NCBI GenBank assembly: GCA_910587055.1
Contig: CAJUKY010000002.1
Location: forward strand, 1-64,000
Reading direction: 5' to 3'
Length of the DNA: 64,000 bases
DNA from: Candidatus Gastranaerophilales bacterium
Lineage (GTDB): Bacteria; Cyanobacteriota; Vampirovibrionia; Gastranaerophilales; Gastranaerophilaceae
Both the position numbers and the translations under genes were made by a program. This document shows, one piece after another, positions 9,357 through 16,423 of this stretch. Numbering within the stretch: position 1 is the stretch's first letter; each line of letters begins with the position of its first letter. Under the pieces are notes generated by a model. That model made no database searches. It was not told where the DNA came from and worked only from the letters and a program-made list of their open reading frames with translations.

Positions 9357-10220
9357 ATGGCAAAATTTTTATTACACGATTTTATGATAAAAGATTATAT
9401 TGTATCTGCCCTAAAAGAAGATATAGGCTACGGCGATATTTCAACCGATTTTATAACGGCGGATATTGATAAAAATAAAAAGTTTGAAATCCTTCTTAAA
9501 ACAAGAGAAGAAGGAATTTTATGCGGGTGTGATCCGTTTCGTCTCGTATTTGAAATTCTTGCAAAAGATGATGTTAAAGTTGATTTTTATAAAGAAGACG
9601 GTGATAAAATTACCCCTGATGAACCTGTTGCAAGAATTACAGGTTCTCCAAGATATATTTTAACAGGCGAAAGGCTCTCTTTGAACTTTATTCAAAGAAT
9701 GTCAGGTATTGCAACCTTCACGAAAAAATTTCAGGATATCGCATCGCCGTATGGTGTAAAAGTAGTGGACACAAGGAAAAACACCCCGAATTTCAGGCTT
9801 TTTGAAAAGTATGCGGTAAAAGTTGGCGGCGGGCACCTGCACAGATTTAATCTTTGTGATTGTGTTATGCTGAAAGATAATCATATTGCACTTATGGGTG
9901 GTTCTATTGAAGAGGCTGTAAAAAAAGTGCGCGGCAATATTTCGCATGCACACAAAATTGAAGTTGAATGCGATACGATAGAACAGGTAAAACAATGCTT
10001 AAAAGCCGGTGCCGATATTATTATGCTTGATAATATGAAGCCTGATATGATAAAAGAATGTGTCGCACTTATAAATAAACGTGCAATTGTTGAAATCAGC
10101 GGCAGTGTTAATTTAAACAATCTTGAAGAACTTGCAAAAACAGGTGCTGATATTATCTCAACAAGTGCAATTGTAGCAAAAGCGCCCACTCTCGACCTTG
10201 CTTTCGATTATGCAGGGTAA
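9357..10220 (+). CDS. nadC: Nicotinate-nucleotide pyrophosphorylase (carboxylating) NadC
   Basis: This 287-aa quinolinate phosphoribosyltransferase makes NaMN from quinolinate and PRPP. The DTRKNTPNFRLFEKYAVKVGG motif region (about residues 140-160), HRFNLCDCVMLKDNH and the EVEC/MLDNM barrel motifs are all present. The usual DTRKTTPGLR is changed here to DTRKNTPNFR. AGAGAG precedes the ATG. It forms an operon with nadB. Confidence 0.93.
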   Translation: MAKFLLHDFMIKDYIVSALKEDIGYGDISTDFITADIDKNKKFEILLKTREEGILCGCDPFRLVFEILAKDDVKVDFYKEDGDKITPDEPVARITGSPRYILTGERLSLNFIQRMSGIATFTKKFQDIASPYGVKVVDTRKNTPNFRLFEKYAVKVGGGHLHRFNLCDCVMLKDNHIALMGGSIEEAVKKVRGNISHAHKIEVECDTIEQVKQCLKAGADIIMLDNMKPDMIKECVALINKRAIVEISGSVNLNNLEELAKTGADIISTSAIVAKAPTLDLAFDYAG

Positions 10221-10231
10221 AAATAATTATA

Positions 10232-10786
10232 TCATTCGTTCTCAAGCAAATATATAATTTTATTACACAAAGTATAACCTTCTTGAATAAGCTCTTCGGT
10301 TATGTCAGGCGGCATTAATGAAGCCGATTCATTAATGCGTTCCATTCCTTCCTTTATGTTGCATATAAAACTTTTTAATTCATTTTCATCACTGGTTTGA
10401 ATTATTTCCTGAGCCTGCTGTTGCGCAATTTCATCTATGGAAAGTTCATCTCCTCTGCATCCGTTAAAGTACAACTGGTGTAAAAGAGAATTGACATATC
10501 CTATTGTGCGCATATCATGTAAAATCTCCTCTTCTTCGGAACTTAAGGGTTCATCCTCATCTACAGTATAGTATTCATCGCTTTCAGTACTATCTGCAGT
10601 GATATCTATGGTTGAATTTTGACCGCCGATAAAAGCCGCTTTTATTGCATCAGCTTCATTTTTTGAACAAATAGCTTCTTCTGCAGGTTTTTTATCTGAA
10701 ACGGGTTCCTTACTCTCTTTGCTTTTGTTTTTGCTTGTTTTGCTTGTCAGATTTGCTGTTATTGAACTAATTTTTTTTAATATCAT
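10232..10786 (-). CDS. Hypothetical acidic protein
   Basis: This 184-aa protein matches no family I recognise. The first 50 residues are Lys/Ser-rich, residues about 60-90 are strongly acidic (DEYYTVDEDEPLSSEEEE), and the C-terminal half is predicted helical. There is no signal peptide or membrane segment. It converges on nadC with only 11 bp between the stops. GGGATAAAT precedes the start. It resembles the other acidic lineage-type proteins in this window only in composition. Confidence 0.55.
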   Translation of the reverse strand: MILKKISSITANLTSKTSKNKSKESKEPVSDKKPAEEAICSKNEADAIKAAFIGGQNSTIDITADSTESDEYYTVDEDEPLSSEEEEILHDMRTIGYVNSLLHQLYFNGCRGDELSIDEIAQQQAQEIIQTSDENELKSFICNIKEGMERINESASLMPPDITEELIQEGYTLCNKIIYLLENE

Positions 10787-10881
10787 ATTTATCCCATAAA
10801 ATTAATCTATATCGGGATTAAAAATTGTGAAGTTTAAAAATTGCCATTAATCAAAAAATTGCTGGAAAACCTGAAATAAAT

Positions 10882-12267
10882 TTATTTATCAATCTGTTCT
10901 TTTAATTTATAAGCAGCGGTTAAAAGCGGATCAATAGTTGAGGAAAACGCAGGGGAATATGTTAAGTCAAGGTGTAAGAATTCCTGCACGGTTAAATTTG
11001 CCTTTAAAGCTGAGGTTACGGTATAAATTCTTTTATCCGCATCGCCTACACCTACCGCCTGAGCTCCTAAAAGCTCCCCTGTTCTTTTATCTGCTATAAG
11101 TTTTACCGTAATACTGTTTGAATCCGGCATATATCCTGCTTTATCGTGTTTTGTGACGGTTGCTGTGACAGGTTCTATGTTTGTATGCTGTGCAAAAATT
11201 TTTGCTTTGGTTTCCGTGAGTCCTGTTGTGGACATTGAAAAATTAAAGTAGCTTGTAACGGCTGACCCTAAAATTCCGTCAAATGCTTCATAAACGCCGT
11301 TTGTATCCGTATTAACATTAATGCCTACGACGCGCCCCTGCTTATTTGCAATTGTTCCAAGCGCCGCATACATTGGTTTTTTGGTGATAAGACAGGTTTC
11401 CTCGGTGCAGTCGCCCGCAGCCCAGATGTGTTCAATGTTTGTCCTCATTCTGTTGTCTGTCTTTATTCCGCCCGTAATGCCTATTTCTATCCCTGCTTCT
11501 TTTGCAAGTTCAACATTTGGCACTACTCCTGCAGCTATTACGCAAAAATCTGCATGCAGGGTTTTTCCGTTTCTTGTAATTGCGCCTGTAAATTCTTTTG
11601 TACCGGTAAACTCTATAATTTCATCATCCATTATAAAGTGCACCTGTTTGCTGTCCCTTTTTGTAATGTAATCTTTGATTAAAGTACTTATTTCAGGGTC
11701 AAATTGTGTCATAATTTCTTTGTTACGTTCAATAACGGTTACATCAAGCCCGTTTTTTACAAACGCTTCAAGAATTTCAATTGCAATATATCCTCCGCCC
11801 ATAATTATTGCACTTTTTGATTTTTCCATCTTCTCTTTAATTTTTATACCATCGTCTAAAACTTTCAGATGGAAGATGTTTTCTAAATTTATATTTTTTA
11901 TCTTTGGAGTATACGGCCTTGAACCTATGCATAAAACAAGCTCGTCATACTGCACTTTCTTTGTTTCAAAAACCCCGTTTACTGTAGTGTTAAATACAAC
12001 ACTTTTTTCTTCGGGCAGAATTTGTGTGCATTTATGATTTAAAAACACATCTATTCCCTGCTTTTTGAAGTCTTCAGGCTTTCTTATAATTAAATTTTCA
12101 TAAGAAGGCACGGCACCTTTTATATAATACGGCATTCCGCAGGCAGAATAAGATACTATATTTTCCATTGTGTAAAGTTCAACAGTATTTTCAGGGTTTA
12201 CCCTTTTTGTTTTTGCGGCAGTTTTCGGCCCTGCGGCACATCCGCCTATAATAACAATTCTTTTCAT
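10882..12267 (-). CDS. CoA-disulfide-reductase-like pyridine nucleotide-disulfide oxidoreductase
   Basis: This 461-aa flavoprotein has the FAD motif GGCAAGPKTA and the redox-cysteine motif SYSACGMPYY (Cys at about residue 43), typical of CoA-disulfide reductase and NADH oxidase relatives. A second GGGYIAIE motif near residue 157 binds NAD(P)H, and AAGDCTEE gives the C-terminal FAD contact. No rhodanese domain is fused. The likely role is reduction of CoA or other disulfides, or of oxygen. It is transcribed divergently from rsmD, with 32 bp between the starts. Confidence 0.85.
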   Translation of the reverse strand: MKRIVIIGGCAAGPKTAAKTKRVNPENTVELYTMENIVSYSACGMPYYIKGAVPSYENLIIRKPEDFKKQGIDVFLNHKCTQILPEEKSVVFNTTVNGVFETKKVQYDELVLCIGSRPYTPKIKNINLENIFHLKVLDDGIKIKEKMEKSKSAIIMGGGYIAIEILEAFVKNGLDVTVIERNKEIMTQFDPEISTLIKDYITKRDSKQVHFIMDDEIIEFTGTKEFTGAITRNGKTLHADFCVIAAGVVPNVELAKEAGIEIGITGGIKTDNRMRTNIEHIWAAGDCTEETCLITKKPMYAALGTIANKQGRVVGINVNTDTNGVYEAFDGILGSAVTSYFNFSMSTTGLTETKAKIFAQHTNIEPVTATVTKHDKAGYMPDSNSITVKLIADKRTGELLGAQAVGVGDADKRIYTVTSALKANLTVQEFLHLDLTYSPAFSSTIDPLLTAAYKLKEQIDK

Positions 12268-12299
12268 GATAGTATTAGAATAATAAAGGAGGTCGCATT

Positions 12300-12839
12300 T
12301 TGCATTTGACAGGCGGGCTATTTAAAGGAAGAATAATTTCAGCTCCAAAAGGCGAAGGGGTTGAAGTGCGCCCCACCTTATCAAAAGTCCGCGAAAGCGT
12401 TTTTAATATTCTCTTTTCGCACTTTGGAGATTTTTCAAACCTTTCCTTTTTTGATATGTTTACTGGTTCCGGCATTATGGCGCTTGAAGCCTATTCAAGA
12501 GGCTTTAGAAAGGTAGCCGCTGTTGAGAAAAACTCAAAAACCTTTATTATGGCAAAGAAAACTTATTCTTCTTTTGAAAATGCGGATGCTGAAATCAACC
12601 TTATAAAGGGTGATACGCTAAAAATTTTGTCCAAGCTTGAAGAATTTGATGTAATTTATATTGACCCCCCGTGGGATTTTGATTATACGCCTATTATTTC
12701 TGCCGCACTTGAAAAAATCACGCAAAACGGCATAATTGTTGTTGAATATGATAAAAAATTCTCTGATTTATCTTCCGTGCCTGCTCCGTTTAAAGAAAAA
12801 ATCTACGGCAGAACAGGAATTAATTTTTATAAAAAATAA
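12300..12839 (+). CDS. rsmD: 16S rRNA (guanine966-N2)-methyltransferase RsmD
   Basis: This 179-aa SAM-dependent methyltransferase has the N-terminal GGLFKGRIISAP and RPTLSKVRESVFNIL motifs. The SAM loop is FDMFTGSGIMALEAYSRG, and the catalytic motif is DPPW in YIDPPWDF. It starts at TTG. A near-perfect SD AAAGGAGGT (12285-12293), six bases upstream, and the family's N-terminal GG.FKGR position both support this start. Confidence 0.9.
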   Translation: MHLTGGLFKGRIISAPKGEGVEVRPTLSKVRESVFNILFSHFGDFSNLSFFDMFTGSGIMALEAYSRGFRKVAAVEKNSKTFIMAKKTYSSFENADAEINLIKGDTLKILSKLEEFDVIYIDPPWDFDYTPIISAALEKITQNGIIVVEYDKKFSDLSSVPAPFKEKIYGRTGINFYKK

Positions 12840-12959
12840 CCCCGCACAGCCTGCTTTTTAGCCGGTGTTTATAAACTGTTTACAAACCTTTTGCAATTGA
12901 AATTAAATGTATATCTGTGTAAAATCATATAATGGTTAAAAATATGATGAAGTATAAAA

Positions 12960-13196
12960 ATGAAAAAGCAAGCAAATATAATAATAAAAACAGAGTGTTT
13001 TGAAAAAAATTACAAAACAATGAAAAACATTTATAATATTGCAGAAACTCTGGATTGCTTCTGCAAATTTCATGATGGTATTGAAGAAATAATGAATATT
13101 GCTCCGATTATTGAATATTTAAAAAACGAAAGTGACAAGCTTTATTTTGATTTTTCAAATATTAGGCAAGAATGCGAAACCCGAAATCATGATTGA
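12960..13196 (+). CDS. Hypothetical small protein
   Basis: This 78-aa lysine-rich, probably helical protein matches no family I recognise. A TATAAT at 12928-12933 lies 27 bp upstream of the start, but no SD is evident. Its stop codon (13194-13196) is embedded in the -35 element of the downstream small RNA promoter, so the two units are tightly packed. It could be a partner of the neighbouring RNA or nuclease, but there is no direct evidence for that. Confidence 0.45.
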   Translation: MKKQANIIIKTECFEKNYKTMKNIYNIAETLDCFCKFHDGIEEIMNIAPIIEYLKNESDKLYFDFSNIRQECETRNHD

Positions 13197-13220
13197 AAAA
13201 ACCTGAAAATGGTTTATAAT
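13193..13220 (+). promoter_or_regulatory. Sigma70-type promoter of the structured small RNA
   Basis: The -35 TTGAAA (13193-13198), a 16-bp spacer and a consensus -10 TATAAT (13215-13220) predict a start near A13227. That is exactly the first base of the RNA's closing stem. Confidence 0.7.
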
Positions 13221-13226
13221 ATAAAT

Positions 13227-13315
13227 AAGATTATCTTGATACGGTAAATCTCCCTACCGGGCCATTAAGGCGACAGAGGGGTGCGGGAGTCCTCATAGTC
13301 AGGATAATCTTTTTT
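13227..13315 (+). ncRNA. Structured small RNA, unknown family, kissing-loop fold
   Basis: This is an 89-nt stand-alone RNA. A 13-bp closing stem (13227-13239 with 13299-13311, one U-G pair) runs into six or more Ts, so the closing stem doubles as the intrinsic terminator. Inside are three hairpins: CGGTA/TACCG (13242-13246 with 13255-13259), GCC/GGC (13261-13263 with 13269-13271) and GAGG/CCTC (13276-13279 with 13291-13294). The loop of the first, CTCCC (13250-13254), is complementary to GGGAG (13285-13289) in the loop of the third, predicting a kissing loop. It lacks the signatures of 4.5S/SRP, tmRNA, 6S, RNase P and the common riboswitches I know. The next gene on this strand is 2.6 kb away, so it is not a leader. 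Confidence 0.72.
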
Positions 13316-13763
13316 AGTGCTCAGCAAGTCTGAATGATGTTAAAAAATTCTCACTTTTATTTATAGTGGTTTTTACAACTGCTTGATAAGTTTTATTGTA
13401 TTTTTTAAACAGTAAGACGCAATTCTTTTTATTTTTGGAAAATTTTATTGCATCCGGTTTTAGTATAATATTATAAATTTTCTCATAATCGCTAAAGTTA
13501 ATATCAGGATGACGGATCATATTTTTTAACAAACTATCCATTGAAAATTTTACCATATTGCTTTTTGCACCTGATATTTTCAGGCATTCAGGATTTAATT
13601 CTCCAACTTCGCAATAACTGTTTAGTATATTTTTATTAAAATTGCTGCGCATATAAGCAATTGCTTCTTTATGCTTTATTTTCTTTATAAAAACTAAATA
13701 TTTTTCAGCTTCGCCATAAAAATCCGGAAGATTTTTATAGCATTTATTAATATTCTTTTCCAT
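13314..13763 (-). CDS. PBECR/barnase-EndoU-RelE-like predicted nuclease
   Basis: The C-terminal 80 residues of this 149-aa protein follow the pattern of phage-type Barnase-EndoU-ColicinE5/D-RelE-like nuclease domains. They contain VKFSMDSLLKNMIRHPDI (71-88), DYEKIYNIILKPDAI (92-106), the strand pair CVLLFKKYNKTYQAVVKTT (115-133) and the terminal LTSFRLAEH (141-149). Candidate catalytic residues are H85, K131 and S143. Such domains usually sit at the ends of phage MuF or polymorphic toxins. Here it is nearly free-standing, with a 70-residue helical N-terminus. It follows the EF-hand gene by 20 bp. Its stop codon lies in the T-run of the convergent small RNA. Recognition is by motif only. Confidence 0.6.
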   Translation of the reverse strand: MEKNINKCYKNLPDFYGEAEKYLVFIKKIKHKEAIAYMRSNFNKNILNSYCEVGELNPECLKISGAKSNMVKFSMDSLLKNMIRHPDINFSDYEKIYNIILKPDAIKFSKNKKNCVLLFKKYNKTYQAVVKTTINKSENFLTSFRLAEH

Positions 13764-13783
13764 GTGGCAGTTTTATAAAATTT

Positions 13784-14308
13784 CTATGAATTCTCTGTTT
13801 CTATTTCTTTATCGGCGGAAGTTTCATAGAAAATACTCATCCCTTTTGCCGTATGTTTGGGGTATTTATCTTTTATTTCTTCAATTTCTTTATCTATGCC
13901 GTATGCCGCAATTTCTTCATTTGTCACCCGCCCGTCCCCGTTTGCATCAATTTCTGAAAAATTATTTAAAACGGTTTCTAAAAGCGTGCTTGAAGAATTA
14001 GAGCTGTAGCATAATTCGCAAAGCTGTTGATATGTTAACCCGCTTCTTGACATATTCGTTGTGTAGTTTTGTAATTCATCTTTTGAAATTATCCCGTCGC
14101 CGTCTTTATCGATTTTCCCGAAATTATTCGTTAAATAGTTTACAAATGTATAGTTTAATTGTTTTTTATCCACATCTTCAGACGGGTTTGTTATATTTTC
14201 AAGACTTAATCCGTTGCCGTTTACCCCTGTCATAAGCTGGGCATAATTTCCGACAAGGCCGTTTATTGCCTGTAAAAATAAGCTTGAACCGTTTAATCTG
14301 TTTGCCAT
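13784..14308 (-). CDS. EF-hand calcium-binding protein
   Basis: This 174-aa protein carries two canonical EF-hand loops, DKDGDGIISKDE (near residue 66) and DANGDGRVTNEE (near residue 118). Each has oxygen ligands at positions 1, 3, 5 and 12. There is no cleavable signal peptide. The N-terminus (MANRLNGSSLFLQAINGLVG) is helical. It is the first gene of a two-gene minus-strand unit with the predicted nuclease. Its partner and function are unknown. Confidence 0.8.
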   Translation of the reverse strand: MANRLNGSSLFLQAINGLVGNYAQLMTGVNGNGLSLENITNPSEDVDKKQLNYTFVNYLTNNFGKIDKDGDGIISKDELQNYTTNMSRSGLTYQQLCELCYSSNSSSTLLETVLNNFSEIDANGDGRVTNEEIAAYGIDKEIEEIKDKYPKHTAKGMSIFYETSADKEIETENS

Positions 14309-14384
14309 TTTATTAAATTCCTAAAATTCTAACCATATTAACAGTTTAATGTTTTTTATAAAAAATCAACACCACTAAATAAAT

Positions 14385-14410
14385 GACTCCCGATTATTAA
14401 AACGGGAGTC
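14385..14410 (-). terminator. Terminator downstream of gatA
   Basis: The 8-bp stem GACTCCCG/CGGGAGTC (14385-14392 with 14403-14410) lies 26 bp past the gatA stop. On the minus strand it is followed by a T-rich stretch. It may also limit read-through towards the EF-hand gene. Confidence 0.65.
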
Positions 14411-14436
14411 AAATTTGATAGATGTATTAAATATTT

Positions 14437-15897
14437 TTACAATTGTGCTAATTTTGTATGAAAATCAGTCTGCGATTCGAAATTGTATGCTGCTCTTAAA
14501 AGCGGTTCTTCCTGCAGCACCTGTGAGATTAGCTGCATACCGATTGGCATACCGTCTTTGTCAAACCCTGCAGGGATGCTTATTGCAGGAGCCCCGATTA
14601 AATTAGCACAAATTGTTCCGATATCCGTTAAATACATTGCAAGCGGGTCTTCATTTCTGGAACCTATATCAAATGCCGTTGTGGGGCATGTGGGGCTCAT
14701 CAAAACGTCAACCTCTTTAAATACACGGTCAAAATCATCTTTAATTAAACGTCTTAATTGCTGTGCTTTTTTATAATAAGCATCGTAATATCCGCTTGAA
14801 AGAGCATATGTGCCAAGCATTATGCGCCTTTTAACCTCATCGCCGAAACCTTCTTTTCTTGTTTTTGTATACATTTCCATAAGGTTTTTGGCATCAGGAG
14901 TTCTGTGGCCGTATTTTACGCCGTCAAAACGTGCAAGATTAGAGCTTGCTTCAGCCGTTGCAATAATGTAATAAACACCTATAGAATGTTTTAAAAGAGG
15001 CAATGACACTTCTTTGATTTCGGCACCCAGTTTTTCATAAATTTTAACGGCATCTTCCACCGCTTTTTTAACTTCATCGTTAACGCCTTCTGCCATTAAT
15101 TCTTTAATTACACCGAATTTCATCCCTTTAACATCATTTTTAAAGGTTTTTGAAATATCGCCCACAGGCATATTTAATGATGTTGAATCCTTCGGGTCGT
15201 ATCCTGCAATTGTTTCATATAAATCAACAACATCCTCAATGCATCTGCCGAATGGGCCTATCTGATCCAGTGATGATGCAAAGGCAATAAGTCCGTATCT
15301 TGAAACCCTGCCGTATGTCGGTTTAAAGCCTGAAATTCCGCAGAAGCTTGCAGGAAGCCTGATTGAGCCTCCGGTATCAGACCCGAGAGCCACCGCTGCT
15401 TCAAGCGCTGAAACGGAAGCTGCCGAACCGCCTGATGAACCTCCGGGTACTTTATTTAAATTGTAAGGATTATGAACCTTGTTAAATGCTGAATTTTCAT
15501 TTGATGAACCCATTGCAAATTCATCAAGGTTTGCTTTTCCTATAACGGGAACAAAATTTTCTCTTAATTTTTTGCTTACCGTTGCATCATAGGGTGATAC
15601 AAAATTTTCTAAAATCTTGCTTGATGCCGTTGTTTTATACCCCTTTAAATTTATATTATCTTTTAGTGCAAGAGGAATACCTGCCATCTTTGACAATGTT
15701 TCCCCTGCTGCTATTTTCTTATCCACTTCTTTTGCAGTATTAAGCGCATATTCTTTTGTCAAAGAATTATATGCGCCGATTTTATTTTCAACTTCATCCA
15801 CTCTTTTATAAACAGCTTCCGTTAATTCAACCGCGGAAACCTCCTTTTTTAAAAGTGCTTCTCTCATTTGAGCCGCTGTTTTTTTCAATAATTCCAT
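14437..15897 (-). CDS. gatA: Asp-tRNA(Asn)/Glu-tRNA(Gln) amidotransferase subunit A
   Basis: This 486-aa amidase subunit of GatCAB amidates misacylated tRNAs. The Ser-cisSer-Lys triad is visible: K in GIPLALKDNINLKG (near 77), S in GGSSGGSAAS (near 152) and S in GSDTGGSIRLPA (near 176). Length is normal for the family. gatB and gatC are not adjacent. Its presence implies indirect synthesis of Gln-tRNA, Asn-tRNA or both. Confidence 0.95.
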   Translation of the reverse strand: MELLKKTAAQMREALLKKEVSAVELTEAVYKRVDEVENKIGAYNSLTKEYALNTAKEVDKKIAAGETLSKMAGIPLALKDNINLKGYKTTASSKILENFVSPYDATVSKKLRENFVPVIGKANLDEFAMGSSNENSAFNKVHNPYNLNKVPGGSSGGSAASVSALEAAVALGSDTGGSIRLPASFCGISGFKPTYGRVSRYGLIAFASSLDQIGPFGRCIEDVVDLYETIAGYDPKDSTSLNMPVGDISKTFKNDVKGMKFGVIKELMAEGVNDEVKKAVEDAVKIYEKLGAEIKEVSLPLLKHSIGVYYIIATAEASSNLARFDGVKYGHRTPDAKNLMEMYTKTRKEGFGDEVKRRIMLGTYALSSGYYDAYYKKAQQLRRLIKDDFDRVFKEVDVLMSPTCPTTAFDIGSRNEDPLAMYLTDIGTICANLIGAPAISIPAGFDKDGMPIGMQLISQVLQEEPLLRAAYNFESQTDFHTKLAQL

Positions 15898-15947
15898 TTA
15901 AAAACTCCCGTTTTAATTTTTTTCTCGGTTTAGTGTAAGATTATTTT

Positions 15948-16313
15948 ATGTCAAACAAAATTAAAGGTAAATACGGGGAAGATATCGCCGTAAATTTCTT
16001 AATAAAAAACGGTTATAAAATTTTAGAGCGCAACTATCATTTTTCAAGATATGGTGAAATTGATATTATTGCGCTGGATAAAAATACATTGTGTTTTGTT
16101 GAAGTAAAAACACGCTCATCAAATCGTTTCGGCACGCCGCTTGAAGCAATCACAAAAACAAAGCTTGATAAAATCAAAAAGTCCGCATATTCTTATCTTC
16201 AAAACATTACTGGTTATAAAAGTTTTAGAATTGATGCAATATCCGTGCTTTTAACATCAAATGATAATACGGCCGAACCTGTTATTAACCATATTAAAAA
16301 TATTGAGTTTTAG
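15948..16313 (+). CDS. YraN/UPF0102 family predicted endonuclease
   Basis: This 121-aa protein has a restriction-endonuclease-like fold with N-terminal GKYGEDIAVNFLIKNGYKILERNY. The catalytic-type pattern is GEIDIIALD...CFVEVKTRSS (D-x(n)-E-x-K). The biological role of YraN is poorly defined and may be DNA repair or recombination. It is divergent from gatA across 50 bp. Length matches the family. Confidence 0.88.
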   Translation: MSNKIKGKYGEDIAVNFLIKNGYKILERNYHFSRYGEIDIIALDKNTLCFVEVKTRSSNRFGTPLEAITKTKLDKIKKSAYSYLQNITGYKSFRIDAISVLLTSNDNTAEPVINHIKNIEF

Positions 16314-16341
16314 TTACAAAACTTAAATTTGACTATATAAT
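16314..16341 (+). promoter_or_regulatory. Promoter of the alarmone-synthetase-domain gene
   Basis: The -35-like TTACAA (16314-16319), a 16-bp spacer and a consensus TATAAT (16336-16341) would give a leader of about 75 nt before the ATG at 16424. The -35 starts one base past the yraN stop. Confidence 0.5.
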
Positions 16342-16423
16342 GGGGCAATATTAAAGCTTTACATGTTTTATTTAGTTTGCAAAGACGGGTGAATGCCATA
16401 AAGAATAATGTCGGAAAAAATAA

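Noticed and set aside
11321..12037. Plus-strand ORFs of 84-120 aa opposite the CoA-disulfide-reductase-like gene
   Set aside because: They are shadows of a well-supported minus-strand flavoprotein and have no SD or recognisable domains.
12300..12839. Possible truncation of rsmD because no ATG opens the frame
   Set aside because: A TTG start with a near-perfect SD and a complete N-terminal motif shows the gene is intact.
13227..13315. Interpretation of the small RNA as SRP RNA, a tRNA-like element or a purine-type riboswitch
   Set aside because: The GGAAGCAGCC-type SRP domain IV core, the T-loop GTTCGA motif and the conserved purine-riboswitch junction bases are all absent. There is also no downstream gene on the strand to regulate.
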